The translations under genes were made by a program, and so were the position numbers. DNA of 64,000 nt from CAZGEA01 sp964524515 (lineage in GTDB: Bacteria; Patescibacteriota; Microgenomatia; UBA8517), in the NCBI GenBank assembly GCA_964524515.1, contig CAZGEA010000005.1:1-64000 (forward strand), read 5' to 3'. Positions within the stretch are counted from its first letter, which is position 1; each line of letters begins with the position of its first letter. The notes below the pieces were generated by a model. The model made no database searches. It had not been told where the DNA came from and was given only the letters and a program-made list of their open reading frames with translations. Shown here piece by piece: positions 7,269 through 16,030 of the stretch.

Positions 7269-9166
7269 CTAACTACTTCCCCTTCTTCCACTTTTTCCTT
7301 TGTTGTACTGTCATCCTTTTTCTCTTCACCTACTGGTTCAGAAGTAGCTCCATCTGTTGGTTGCCCACCTTGATTTGCATACATTGCCTGTCCAATTTCA
7401 GAGAGGGTTTCAGACAAATCTTTTAACTTTGCATCAATCTCTTCCTTATTTTCAGATGATTGCACATCTTTTAAAGCTTTAATCTTTTCTTCAACTTTAG
7501 TTTTAATCTCAGTTGGCACTTTATCTCCTCCATCTTTAAGTGCTTTCTCAGCAGTAGTAACCATTGCATCAGCTTGATTTTTAGTCTGAATCAATTCTGC
7601 TTTCTTTTGATCTTCATCTTTATGTTTTTCAGCCTCTTCTTGCATTCGCTTTACTTCATCATCAGTCAATCCAACTGCCCCAGAAATAGTAATATGCTGT
7701 GTTTTACCACTGGCTTTGTCTTTTGCTGTAACTTTCAAAATTCCAGATGCATCAATATCAAAAGTAACTTCAACTTGTGGCACTCCTCGTGGAGCTGGTG
7801 GAATTCCATCCAGTACAAATCGTCCTAATGATTTATTGTCATTTGATAGGGGACGCTCACCCTGGGTAATATGAATTTCAACTTGAGTTTGATTATCTGC
7901 TGCAGTTGAAAATGTTTCAGTTTTTGAAGCTGGAATTGTTGTATTTCGAGTTATCATAGGGGTTGCAACTCCACCCAATGTCTCAATTCCCATAGTCAAA
8001 GGAGTTACATCAAGTAGTAATATATCTTTAACCTCTCCACCCAATACTCCTCCTTGAATTGCAGCTCCAATTGCCACAACTTCATCAGGATTAACTGATT
8101 TATTAGGTTCTTTTCCAAAAAATGCCTTAACAGCCTCAATAACTTTTGGCATCCTAGTCATTCCTCCAACCATAACAACCTCATCGATATCGGATGCGTT
8201 TAATTTTGAATCTTTAAGCGCAGCTTCAACTGGTTTCATTGTCTTGTTGATTAGTTCATCAACCAATCCTTCTAATTTCGCTCGAGTTAATTTCATAGTC
8301 AAATGAAGTGGAGCTCCATTATTTTGAGTAATATAAGGCTGATTAATTTCAGCTTCAGTGGATGCTGACAATTCAATCTTTGCTTTCTCAGCCGCATCAC
8401 GAACTCTCTGCAGTGCTTGTTTGTCAGCTCTCAAATCAACACCATTATCTTTTTTAAATTCATCACAAATATAATTAACGATTACTTCATCAAAATCATC
8501 TCCTCCCAAATGAGTATCTCCATTTGTTGCTTTTACTTCAAAAACTCCCTCACCTAATTCCAAAATTGAAATATCAAAAGTTCCACCACCTAGATCATAA
8601 ACTGCAATCTTATGGGCATTTTTCTTATCCAGGCCGTATGCCAGTGCTGCGGCAGTTGGTTCATTGATAATACGCTCCACTTTAAGTCCTGCAATTTCTC
8701 CAGCCTGCTTTGTAGCTTGCCTTTGCGAGTCATCAAAATAAGCAGGAACTGTAATTACAGCTTGAGTAACTTCCGATCCCAAATAAGCCTCAGCATCTTT
8801 TTTAAGTTTCATAAGTACTCGTGCTCCAATTTCCTGTGGGGTATATGTTTTATCTTCAATCTTAATTGCAGCCATTCCATTTTTACCTGGTGCTATTTCA
8901 AATGGAACCATTTTGGCAGTTCTTTTTACTTCATCATCATCAAATCTACGGCCCATTAATCGTTTTGCAGAATATGAAGTATTTTTAGGATTCAAAATCA
9001 TTTGCCTCTTTGCCACATCTCCGACTAAATTTTTCAATGGCTCCACAACAGAAGGCGTAATATTTCGCCCCGTGTCAGCAGCTGCAATTACTTTAGGCTG
9101 TCCGCCCTCCATAACAGCTACAACTGAATTTGTTGTTCCTAAATCAATTCCGATTATTTTTCCCAT
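7265..9166 (-). CDS. dnaK: chaperone DnaK (Hsp70)
   Basis: 633 residues, full length. The ATPase domain starts GIDLGTTNSVVAVMEGG and includes VYDLGGGTFDIS and the VGGMTRMPKV stretch. The substrate-binding domain follows (LLLDVTPLTMGIETLGG), then a helical lid and a low-complexity Gly/Glu/Lys tail. It refolds and holds client proteins with DnaJ and GrpE. It starts at ATG 9166, 14 bp after grpE, with no clear Shine-Dalgarno sequence. Its stop codon is embedded in the CIRCE in front of dnaJ. Confidence 0.98.
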   Translation of the reverse strand: MGKIIGIDLGTTNSVVAVMEGGQPKVIAAADTGRNITPSVVEPLKNLVGDVAKRQMILNPKNTSYSAKRLMGRRFDDDEVKRTAKMVPFEIAPGKNGMAAIKIEDKTYTPQEIGARVLMKLKKDAEAYLGSEVTQAVITVPAYFDDSQRQATKQAGEIAGLKVERIINEPTAAALAYGLDKKNAHKIAVYDLGGGTFDISILELGEGVFEVKATNGDTHLGGDDFDEVIVNYICDEFKKDNGVDLRADKQALQRVRDAAEKAKIELSASTEAEINQPYITQNNGAPLHLTMKLTRAKLEGLVDELINKTMKPVEAALKDSKLNASDIDEVVMVGGMTRMPKVIEAVKAFFGKEPNKSVNPDEVVAIGAAIQGGVLGGEVKDILLLDVTPLTMGIETLGGVATPMITRNTTIPASKTETFSTAADNQTQVEIHITQGERPLSNDNKSLGRFVLDGIPPAPRGVPQVEVTFDIDASGILKVTAKDKASGKTQHITISGAVGLTDDEVKRMQEEAEKHKDEDQKKAELIQTKNQADAMVTTAEKALKDGGDKVPTEIKTKVEEKIKALKDVQSSENKEEIDAKLKDLSETLSEIGQAMYANQGGQPTDGATSEPVGEEKKDDSTTKEKVEEGEVVS

Positions 9167-9180
9167 ATATTTTTTAATTA

Positions 9181-9666
9181 TTACTTATTTCTAAAAACTT
9201 TAACTTTCGCATGTCTTACTACTTTTTCATTTCTAAATCTCCACCCAGACAAAACTGTACTTTCGACTTTTCCATCCATATTTTCGTTCTCAGTATCAAT
9301 TGTGTCAACTACCTCCATCAAATCATTATTATAATCTTCTCCCATTTTAGGATTAATTTCTTCAAGCCCTTCTTCTTTTAACAAACTTCTAAATTCCCCA
9401 GTTACAATTGCCAAACCTTGATCATTCAAATGCTTCTGCGCTTCATTAATCGCATCATAAATTGGCAATAATCTATTAACAATTTTAGTTGATGCAAACA
9501 TTACCCACATTTGCTTCTCTTCATCAGTTCTCTTTCTTAAATTATCATAATCAGCCAATGCACGGGCCAATTGATCTTTCAAAACAGAAACCATATCCAA
9601 AGCTGGTTCTAAATTTTCATTATCAACTTTTTGCTCTTCAATAGGCTCTTTTATTTTTTTGCTCAT
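9181..9666 (-). CDS. grpE: nucleotide exchange factor GrpE
   Basis: 161 residues. An acidic, disordered N-terminus leads into the long dimerisation coiled coil (DQLARALADYDNLRKR), then the helical and beta domains ending with the family's GWRFRNEKVVRHAKVKV stretch. GrpE releases ADP from DnaK. The start ATG overlaps the hrcA stop by 4 bp (ATGA), which suggests translational coupling. Confidence 0.95.
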   Translation of the reverse strand: MSKKIKEPIEEQKVDNENLEPALDMVSVLKDQLARALADYDNLRKRTDEEKQMWVMFASTKIVNRLLPIYDAINEAQKHLNDQGLAIVTGEFRSLLKEEGLEEINPKMGEDYNNDLMEVVDTIDTENENMDGKVESTVLSGWRFRNEKVVRHAKVKVFRNK

Positions 9667-10403
9667 ATCAAAAGTTCTTCCAAAAGTGCTCTAAAATATC
9701 TCATTGTTGGAATACAAACAGCATATTCTTGTCTAAAAGGCCCAATAATAGCCAATGCTCCTTGTTTTCCCTGTGCACTAAATCTAGTTCCAACAACTCC
9801 AATTTTATCAAAATTAGGATAACCCAATTCTTCACCAAACAATATTTCAATAGGTGATAGTCCTGTAAATCTTTCAAATAATAAATTATGAACTCGAGCA
9901 GATTCATCAAAATATGAAAATACTGATTGAGCTACTAATCTATCAAAAAATTCAGGATTGTCAAAAACATATCCATGTCCTGATCTCCACAAATCTCCAT
10001 CTTCAGTGGCAGCAACAGCCAAACTATGTGTTTTATCAGCCAAGACTTGTGTTGTTTGCTGCATCAATCTATCAAAATCATTTTTATAATCCCACACATT
10101 TTCTTTTGTTTTAACTTCATCCACAACTGACATTTGTTTCTCTTCCATTAATTGAGTTATGTAAAATTTCATCGCCATTGGTGTTGGAACTCGTCCAGCT
10201 GATGTATGTGGTTGTTTAAGATATCCCGTTTTAGTCAAATTCGCCATTTCATTACGAAGTGTGGCAGGCGATACTCCTAAATTATATTTTTTCTCAAGTT
10301 GAAGTGAACCAACAGGCTCTGCTGTTTCCACATATTCGGAAATTATTGCTTTCAAAAGACTGGATTGCCTGTTGTTTAATTGTGAATTAATTTGTTGATC
10401 CAT
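9663..10403 (-). CDS. hrcA: heat-inducible transcription repressor HrcA
   Basis: 246 residues, shorter than the usual 340 or so. The N-terminal winged helix is clear (NNRQSSLLKAIISEYVETAEPVGS, NLGVSPATLRNEMANL, TSAGRVPT). The middle GAF-like and dimerisation regions are compressed, and the C-terminus keeps a GPFRQEYA segment like the GP.RM.Y of relatives. HrcA binds CIRCE and is released on heat shock. A CIRCE lies 1 bp upstream of the start codon, so the gene is autoregulated. First gene of hrcA-grpE-dnaK-dnaJ. Confidence 0.94.
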   Translation of the reverse strand: MDQQINSQLNNRQSSLLKAIISEYVETAEPVGSLQLEKKYNLGVSPATLRNEMANLTKTGYLKQPHTSAGRVPTPMAMKFYITQLMEEKQMSVVDEVKTKENVWDYKNDFDRLMQQTTQVLADKTHSLAVAATEDGDLWRSGHGYVFDNPEFFDRLVAQSVFSYFDESARVHNLLFERFTGLSPIEILFGEELGYPNFDKIGVVGTRFSAQGKQGALAIIGPFRQEYAVCIPTMRYFRALLEELLI

Positions 10404-10404
10404 C

Positions 10405-10431
10405 TTGGCACTAGATTACTACGAGTGCTAA
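10405..10431 (-). promoter_or_regulatory. CIRCE operator in front of hrcA
   Basis: The plus strand reads TTGGCACTA, nine bases, GAGTGCTAA. The right arm is a perfect match to CIRCE, the left arm has two mismatches, and the spacer is exactly nine. The element covers the region from the spacer to the start point of the hrcA promoter. Confidence 0.85.
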
Positions 10432-10441
10432 CAGTTGTCAA
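10413..10441 (-). promoter_or_regulatory. hrcA operon promoter
   Basis: A perfect TTGACA -35 (10436-10441) and a TAATCT -10 (10413-10418) are separated by 17 bases on the minus strand. The hrcA ATG (10403) lies 9 bases beyond the -10 box, so the predicted transcript is leaderless or nearly so. The CIRCE overlaps the spacer and the -10 box. Confidence 0.7.
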
Positions 10442-10463
10442 TATACTTTTTTAATAAAATTTA

Positions 10464-12176
10464 CTAAATATCATCACTAGGCTGACTAATTGGTTCCTGT
10501 GTTTTGATCTTAATTAATATTGATTCAAATCTACCCCTCAGTGATCTAACAATATCAAACAGCTCTTTTGTTCTAAAAATATAACTCAATAAAAGATAAA
10601 TAGAAATTCCAACTAAAACCACAAAAAAGCTCAAAATTATCAAATTAAAAGTGTAACGTGTATCCAACACAAATGTCTGAAATGGCAAATTCTGTAAAGT
10701 TTGTGATCCACCAATAAACGAAAGTCGTTTTACCCAAACAGATCTATCAAAAAACTTAATCATAAAAAACATAAACGACCCAGATACAAAACTAGCAACA
10801 ATTGGTTTCCAAAGGCTTTTAAAATCCAAAACAGAAATTTTAATTTTTAATTTTCTGAACAAATAAATATACAAAAATATAAGCTGAATTATTATTCCAA
10901 GTGAAAAAGAAAATGCAACAAATGAAATTGGCATATGAAATTTCAAAACAAAAATCAAATCCAAAACTATTGTAATGACATCAGCAATAATTGAAATTGT
11001 CACAGGAGTTTTAGTGTCATGTAGTGCATAAAAACCTCTATTAAATAAAGTAATTAAAGCCTGAAATGGAATACTAATTGCAAATGCAGTCAAAACCCAC
11101 CCAGTCTCAATTGTCGCTGCCCAATCATAATTTGATGTACCAAGAGTTAATCTAATTAATGGAATTCTCAAAATTACAAATATAGTAACAATTGGCAAAA
11201 TTAAAAATAAAATTTGATTAAAAACTGTCAAAATTATTCTTTTAAAATCATGAGGTCTATCTTCTAATCTAGTCAAAATTGGCATAGCAGCTTTTGCAAG
11301 TGAAGTTCCAAACAAAGAGACTGGATAAATACTCAATGCATTTGCAAATATTAAATAAGTATAAGATGCCTTAGAAATCAAACTCGCAAGCGAAAGTTGC
11401 ACTGTCTCCAATACTTGAGCCATTCCAAGATCCAATAATCGAGGCGCTGTCAATTTTCCAATTGCCACTACATCAGAATTAATCTGAGGTTTAAATCTAA
11501 ATCTAAATCCTAATTTATAAGCAAGTGGAAATTGAATTCCAAAATGCAAAAATGCTCCAATAATCATTCCAATAGCAGGGGAATAAATTCCAAAATAAGG
11601 ATAAAAAATTGATGTACCCAATATTATTCCAATATTATAAAAAACTGGAGCCAAAGATGGTATAAAAAATCTCTGCAATGATTCCAAAGTTCCAGACAAA
11701 ACATAACTTACAATAAACAATCCTTGCGACAAAAATAAAAGCCTAGCAATCGATGCAACTAAAACTATATCTTCACTGCTATAACCAGGCAATATAAGTC
11801 CATAAAAACTTTCAGAAAACATGAAAAAAATCAAAGATATAATCAAAAATCCAATGAGTCCAATAGTCACAATACTTGATGCAGTCCTCCAAGCCTCATT
11901 GTGATCACGTCTCAAAATTCTAGTAAAAACAGGTATAAAAGCTGACGAAAAAGCACCAAATGCAAGCGTTCCAAACACAAAATCGGGTAATCGAAATGCA
12001 GCAAACACCAAAGAAAGCTCACTTGGAGAGAAAAACCCAGACCATACTCTATTTCGTACTAAACCCAAAAGACTTGAAACCAAAAGCATCGCCATAATCG
12101 TAATTGAAGCTGATAAAATACTTGTCTGCTTTGAATCAAATATTTTTTTACTGTGTGCAAATAATTTATTAACCAT
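10464..12176 (-). CDS. murJ: lipid II flippase MurJ (MviN family)
   Basis: 570 residues with about 14 predicted membrane helices. It has the MOP-superfamily MviN signatures near the N-terminus (SSLLGLVRNRVWSGFF, AAFRLPDFVFGTLAFGAFSSAFIPVF) and a FNRGFYALHDTKTPV motif around residue 380. MurJ moves lipid II across the membrane for peptidoglycan synthesis. The cytoplasmic tail after the last helix is charged and Ser/Pro-ending. It lies upstream of hrcA on the same strand and is read divergently from rpsT. Confidence 0.95.
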   Translation of the reverse strand: MVNKLFAHSKKIFDSKQTSILSASITIMAMLLVSSLLGLVRNRVWSGFFSPSELSLVFAAFRLPDFVFGTLAFGAFSSAFIPVFTRILRRDHNEAWRTASSIVTIGLIGFLIISLIFFMFSESFYGLILPGYSSEDIVLVASIARLLFLSQGLFIVSYVLSGTLESLQRFFIPSLAPVFYNIGIILGTSIFYPYFGIYSPAIGMIIGAFLHFGIQFPLAYKLGFRFRFKPQINSDVVAIGKLTAPRLLDLGMAQVLETVQLSLASLISKASYTYLIFANALSIYPVSLFGTSLAKAAMPILTRLEDRPHDFKRIILTVFNQILFLILPIVTIFVILRIPLIRLTLGTSNYDWAATIETGWVLTAFAISIPFQALITLFNRGFYALHDTKTPVTISIIADVITIVLDLIFVLKFHMPISFVAFSFSLGIIIQLIFLYIYLFRKLKIKISVLDFKSLWKPIVASFVSGSFMFFMIKFFDRSVWVKRLSFIGGSQTLQNLPFQTFVLDTRYTFNLIILSFFVVLVGISIYLLLSYIFRTKELFDIVRSLRGRFESILIKIKTQEPISQPSDDI

Positions 12177-12211
12177 TTTTTTGGAGTTTCTTGATATTGT
12201 ACGCCTGATGG

Positions 12212-12245
12212 ATTATACTTGACAGGCTAAGTCAATTTCTATAAT
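12212..12245 (+). promoter_or_regulatory. divergent murJ/rpsT promoter region
   Basis: On the plus strand TTGACA (12219-12224) and TATAAT (12240-12245) are 15 bases apart, slightly short. The rpsT ATG is 7 bases after the -10 box, which implies a leaderless rpsT mRNA. On the minus strand TATAAT at 12212-12217 could serve murJ. The segment 12219-12235 is an inverted repeat TTGAC/GTCAA with a 7-base loop. Confidence 0.6.
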
Positions 12246-12252
12246 CAAAAAT

Positions 12253-12498
12253 ATGCCAGTAACAAAAACAGCAAAAAGAGCACTAAGAGGCTCACAAGTT
12301 AAACAAAAAATAAACGATACTATACTCAAAAATATTGAGGTAGCATTTCGTCACGCCAAAAAAAATAAAAAGAAAGAAAACACAGTCAAAGCAATTTCGC
12401 TAATCGATAGAGCAGTCAAAAAAAGCGTTATGCACAAAAACAAAGGTAGTCGTTTAAAATCACGCTTAATTAAATCCCTAAAAACTCCAAAAAAATAA
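12253..12498 (+). CDS. rpsT: 30S ribosomal protein S20
   Basis: 81 residues, very lysine-rich, with the S20 pattern KTAKRALRGSQVKQ at the start and VKKSVMHKNKGSRLKSRL near the end. S20 binds the 5' domain of 16S rRNA. It stands alone, divergent from murJ, as rpsT does in many bacteria. The start ATG lies 7 bases after a TATAAT box, with no Shine-Dalgarno sequence. Confidence 0.95.
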   Translation: MPVTKTAKRALRGSQVKQKINDTILKNIEVAFRHAKKNKKKENTVKAISLIDRAVKKSVMHKNKGSRLKSRLIKSLKTPKK

Positions 12499-12540
12499 TT
12501 TAACTTTTTTAAATTATTGGTGCATTTCCACTAGTAAGAA

Positions 12541-12549
12541 TGGTATATT
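12541..12549 (+). promoter_or_regulatory. extended -10 promoter for the pilus/surface-protein operon
   Basis: TGGTATATT is a TGn-TATATT extended -10. The next gene's ATG (12559) starts 9 bases downstream and no Shine-Dalgarno sequence lies between, so a leaderless transcript is predicted. No convincing -35 is visible. Confidence 0.5.
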
Positions 12550-12558
12550 AGATTATCT

Positions 12559-13101
12559 ATGTCTGCCACCAAATCACAAAAGTTAAATCTTTTGCCTCAA
12601 TCTCAAGGAAGCTCTCAAAAAACTTCTTCAAGAATACTAAACTGGATATTAACTAGTTTCAGAATTATTGTAATAAGCACAGAGCTAATCGTAATTGCAG
12701 CATTTCTTTCAAGATTCGCTCTAGATGCAAAAGGTAATGATTTATCAGATGAAATAGATGCAAAAAAAGCAGTTATCTTAGCCTATTCTGAATTTGAAAA
12801 TGTTTTCAAAACTACACAAAATAAAATATCAATAATCCAAAACGCCTCAGCACAAAACACATTCTCCGATACAGTAGGTGTAATAGCACAGAACACACCA
12901 TCGGATATAAAAATTTTAAGCATATCTTGGGAAAGCAAAACTTATACAATTAAAGGTAGAAGTTTTTCAGAATTATCAATTGCACAATTAATTTCAAATT
13001 TAAATTCTGTTAAAAAATTCAAAAAAGTAAATGTCGTTGACGTAAGTTCAAAACAAACTGATGCTTTTGTTACTTTTGAAATAACAGCAGAGGAAAATTA
13101 A
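12559..13101 (+). CDS. type IV pilus assembly protein PilN-like
   Basis: 180 residues. A short cytoplasmic start KLNLLPQ matches the conserved INLLP motif of PilN, which binds PilM. It is followed by one transmembrane helix (about 28-50), a coiled-coil stretch and a ferredoxin-like periplasmic-type domain (ISWESKTYTIKGRS, LISNLNSVKKFKKV). PilN and PilO form the alignment subcomplex linking the pilus motor to the envelope. The next gene is pilO-like, 1 bp away. PilM is not nearby. Confidence 0.8.
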   Translation: MSATKSQKLNLLPQSQGSSQKTSSRILNWILTSFRIIVISTELIVIAAFLSRFALDAKGNDLSDEIDAKKAVILAYSEFENVFKTTQNKISIIQNASAQNTFSDTVGVIAQNTPSDIKILSISWESKTYTIKGRSFSELSIAQLISNLNSVKKFKKVNVVDVSSKQTDAFVTFEITAEEN

Positions 13102-13102
13102 T

Positions 13103-13768
13103 ATGGAAAGACAATGGAATAACCAATTTGGAAAATACAGATCAGAAGTTGAAAATTTATTTACCTTATATCAGGCAAGGCCAGATATCCAGGCTTACTT
13201 AGAAATCATCTTATCTCTAATTACTGTAATAGTTTTTGGGCTATTTGCAATTCGCCCAACAGCAAATACAATTACAGCCTTAATCCAAGAAAATAGAGGA
13301 AAAGAAGAAACACTAAATATTTTAAATATAAAAATTAAAAATCTAACACAAGCATCTCAAGTCTTTGAACAAAATAAAGACAAAATTCTACTTGTAAACA
13401 ATGCCGTTCCAGAAACCCAAGATTCAAACAATACAATCAACGTTATACAAAACGCACTAGATAAAAATTTACTTACTCTCAATACTCAAACACTCGAAAA
13501 AATTAATGTAAAAGGTTCCAAAACAACAGTTGCATATGATAAAAATGAAAACGCTGCATTGGTTCCTTTCACTCTTGGGATAACTTCAAACTTTACAACA
13601 CTTAATAACTTTGTAAAATCAATCGAAAACAGCTCACGTCAAATGGTGATTAATTCCGCATCAATTACAACAGAAACAACAGAAATTGATAATCCAAACC
13701 CTCAGCCAATACTAACAATTACTGCTGGTGCACTTTACTATCAAAATCCAAACGAACCAACAAATTAA
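13103..13768 (+). CDS. type IV pilus assembly protein PilO-like
   Basis: 221 residues. It has a cytoplasmic N-terminus, one transmembrane helix (about 30-50), a coiled coil (to about residue 95) and a C-terminal ferredoxin-like domain with the PilO-type segment FTTLNNFVKSIENSSRQM. Order and spacing directly after the pilN-like gene support the call. It probably pairs with PilN in the inner-membrane alignment complex. Confidence 0.78.
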   Translation: MERQWNNQFGKYRSEVENLFTLYQARPDIQAYLEIILSLITVIVFGLFAIRPTANTITALIQENRGKEETLNILNIKIKNLTQASQVFEQNKDKILLVNNAVPETQDSNNTINVIQNALDKNLLTLNTQTLEKINVKGSKTTVAYDKNENAALVPFTLGITSNFTTLNNFVKSIENSSRQMVINSASITTETTEIDNPNPQPILTITAGALYYQNPNEPTN

Positions 13769-13969
13769 ATGAAGAAAAAAACACCATTCGTCGTAAAAAT
13801 ACTATATCTAACCGCAATTACCATAATTGTTTGGATAGGAACTGAAATAGTTACCACACTAATCAAGAAACCAGATCCAGTTTTGTCCCCTGAAATACTC
13901 TCACCTATCAATCCAACTCTTGACTCGCAAGTCTTAAATAAACTACAAATTAGAGAAGAGAATAAATGA
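13769..13969 (+). CDS. small single-pass membrane protein in pilus operon
   Basis: 66 residues starting at the codon right after the pilO stop. A basic start MKKKTPF precedes one membrane helix (about 9-31) and a short Pro/Leu-rich exterior part. No family is recognisable. By position it could be a reduced PilP-like or linker component, but nothing in the sequence proves that. It overlaps the next gene by 4 bp. Confidence 0.6.
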   Translation: MKKKTPFVVKILYLTAITIIVWIGTEIVTTLIKKPDPVLSPEILSPINPTLDSQVLNKLQIREENK

Positions 13970-15045
13970 ATAAAATAAAAATACCAACAATAATCGGCTT
14001 ACTCATAATTGTATTTGGCATTGGTCTTGCCATATTTGGTCTATCAAGGCAACAAAATACATCATCAAAAGCATCATCTGAAATATCACCACAAAATGTT
14101 CAAATAGTTGCTGCCACTGAAAATTCCCTAACAATAACTTGGACAACAGATAAAAAAGTTGAAGGCTTTGTAAAATGGGGAGAAACAACCAGTGTTCCAA
14201 ATTCTGCATTTTCCGATCCTCAAGAAGCACAGACAATCCATACCGTTTCAATTGGTGATCTAAAAGCAAATACTCAATATTTTTATACAATAGTCTCAGA
14301 GGGTAAAGAATTCAAAGAGGGTTCAAATCCATGGATTGCAAAAACCAGACTTTCAGAAAGTGATTTCACCAATTCCAATGCCCAAGTTGAATTACCAAAC
14401 GAACAAAAAGACTCACGCTTTATAGTTGAAGATCCTTCAAAAGTAGTTGGGTCTAAAAAGGTATCTCTAGATAGCATTAAAGAAGGTGAAGTTGTGACAT
14501 CAACCAAACCTCAATTCTTTGGCACTGCAGAAAAAGGAACTAAAATTACAGTAAAAGTTGAATCAGAAAACCCTCAAACAACAAATCTGACAGTGGGTTC
14601 AACAGGTAGTTGGAAATGGTCACCTCCAACATCACTTACAGAAGGAGTTCACAAAATTACAATTTCCTGGACTGACGAGAATGGAGTATTGCAAACTTTA
14701 ACAAAAAATTTCATTGTCCAAGCTGCAGATAACCCTGCTTTTGTCTCAACTCCATCTGCAACTCCAACATTAGCACCAACAATTAAGCCAACTGCATCAC
14801 CATCATTAAAACCATCACCAACTGCCACTGCATCTGCATCAATCAAACCAACTGCCACTGCATCTGCATCCGCTACCATAAAACCAACCGCTTCACCAAA
14901 GCCAACAGCAAAACCAACTGCAACACAATCAGCAAGTCTTCCAGATTCCGGCTCAACTGAAATTACAATCATATTATTTATTGCGGGAATTGCATTTTTA
15001 GTTAGCTCTGCTGTAGCATGGAATAGTACAAACAAAAATGAATGA
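13966..15045 (+). CDS. surface protein with FN3 and Ig-like domains and LPDSG C-terminus
   Basis: 359 residues. An N-terminal membrane/signal helix (7-26) is followed by a fibronectin type III-like domain (about 42-130, with SLTITWTTDKKVEGFVKWG and NTQYFYTIVS) and a bacterial Ig-like domain (about 170-252, PQFFGTAEKGTKITV). A Pro/Ser/Thr/Ala repeat linker (about 258-322) ends in LPDSG, then a membrane helix and a short tail. This is the layout of a sortase-type or membrane-anchored surface protein. No sortase gene is in the window. It is likely extracytoplasmic. Confidence 0.75.
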   Translation: MNKIKIPTIIGLLIIVFGIGLAIFGLSRQQNTSSKASSEISPQNVQIVAATENSLTITWTTDKKVEGFVKWGETTSVPNSAFSDPQEAQTIHTVSIGDLKANTQYFYTIVSEGKEFKEGSNPWIAKTRLSESDFTNSNAQVELPNEQKDSRFIVEDPSKVVGSKKVSLDSIKEGEVVTSTKPQFFGTAEKGTKITVKVESENPQTTNLTVGSTGSWKWSPPTSLTEGVHKITISWTDENGVLQTLTKNFIVQAADNPAFVSTPSATPTLAPTIKPTASPSLKPSPTATASASIKPTATASASATIKPTASPKPTAKPTATQSASLPDSGSTEITIILFIAGIAFLVSSAVAWNSTNKNE

Positions 15046-16024
15046 CGATTCACTAAAAACAGATATTTCAAATCAAACAAATACACCAGCTCCAGCCCCA
15101 ACTGAACTAAATTCCGATGACTCAATAACTCCACAGCAAGTAGAAGCCCCAATTACTCCAACCCAGGAACTAAATGCAGGATTACCACCAGTTGATTTCT
15201 CAAATGGTCCAAAATTTGGCCAAAAGGGAAAAATACTAACTGCAATGCTTGGAATATTACTTTTAGGTGTTGGTTTAGTCACTGCAACAGTTGTAGTACA
15301 AAAAAGACAAACTGCACGAAAAGCAGCAGCAACAACCTGGGAATGGACAGGAAACGGCTGTCCAATTGCAACACCTCAAGTTATATCAACTTGGGATGGA
15401 ATTGCTATTCTTGAAACACAATTTACTCCCGCAAGCTGGAATTGGAATGATATTTCAGGTGATACAGTTGATTTTTCAGGAAAAATTCATTTCGGTGGTG
15501 ATGCACCAGGTGAAGATGATTGGTGGGAAGATGCATCAGGTACTTTCACACGCCCTGCAGGCTGTACCCTCCCAACTCCAACTGCTACTGCCACACCTAC
15601 ATCAACTGCTACAGCAACTGGAACAGGTATTTCAACTCCAACGGCTACGGCCACCGCAACATCAACTGCGACAGCTACAGCTACTGCAACATCCACATCA
15701 ACAGCTACTCCAACAGGAACAGAATTATTAACAAACCAGTGTTTATTAATTTCAAGTTACGATTCAAATTGGAATCAACTCACAAATCAAGCACTCTCAT
15801 CATTAAAACCGGGTGATATAGTTTATTTTACCGTTCACGGATCAACAACTTCTGGAACAATTGATAAAGCAAGATTTGAAATAAGCGGTGGAACACCAAT
15901 TGAAACAACAAACATTAAACCTGCAACAGATGAATATTATGTGCAATACACAATTCCAACAAATATGACATCATTTACCATAGAAGCGCAGCTGCATCAT
16001 GCAACACTTGGAATTTGGTTCTAA
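15038..16024 (+). CDS. membrane-anchored Thr/Ala/Pro-rich surface protein
   Basis: 328 residues. A cytoplasmic Pro/Thr-rich N-terminus of about 65 residues precedes one membrane helix (about 67-88), a small Trp-rich segment (TTWEWTGNGCP, WNWNDISG), a long Thr-Ala-Pro-Ser repeat linker (about 182-230) and a C-terminal beta domain of about 95 residues. The family is not recognised. It overlaps the previous gene by 8 bp and precedes the SdrD-repeat gene by 6 bp. The Thr-rich linker is a plausible O-glycosylation target for the PMT-type enzyme encoded next door (inference). Confidence 0.65.
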   Translation: MNDDSLKTDISNQTNTPAPAPTELNSDDSITPQQVEAPITPTQELNAGLPPVDFSNGPKFGQKGKILTAMLGILLLGVGLVTATVVVQKRQTARKAAATTWEWTGNGCPIATPQVISTWDGIAILETQFTPASWNWNDISGDTVDFSGKIHFGGDAPGEDDWWEDASGTFTRPAGCTLPTPTATATPTSTATATGTGISTPTATATATSTATATATATSTSTATPTGTELLTNQCLLISSYDSNWNQLTNQALSSLKPGDIVYFTVHGSTTSGTIDKARFEISGGTPIETTNIKPATDEYYVQYTIPTNMTSFTIEAQLHHATLGIWF

Positions 16025-16030
16025 AAATAT

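Noticed and set aside
12500..12530. Terminator after rpsT
   Set aside because: The AATAATTT/AAATTATT pairing is weak and purely A/T, so it is not convincing as an intrinsic terminator.
14649..15696. Minus-strand ORFs rich in Gly/Val/Ala
   Set aside because: They are mirror images of the Thr/Ala/Pro repeat linkers of the real plus-strand surface proteins.
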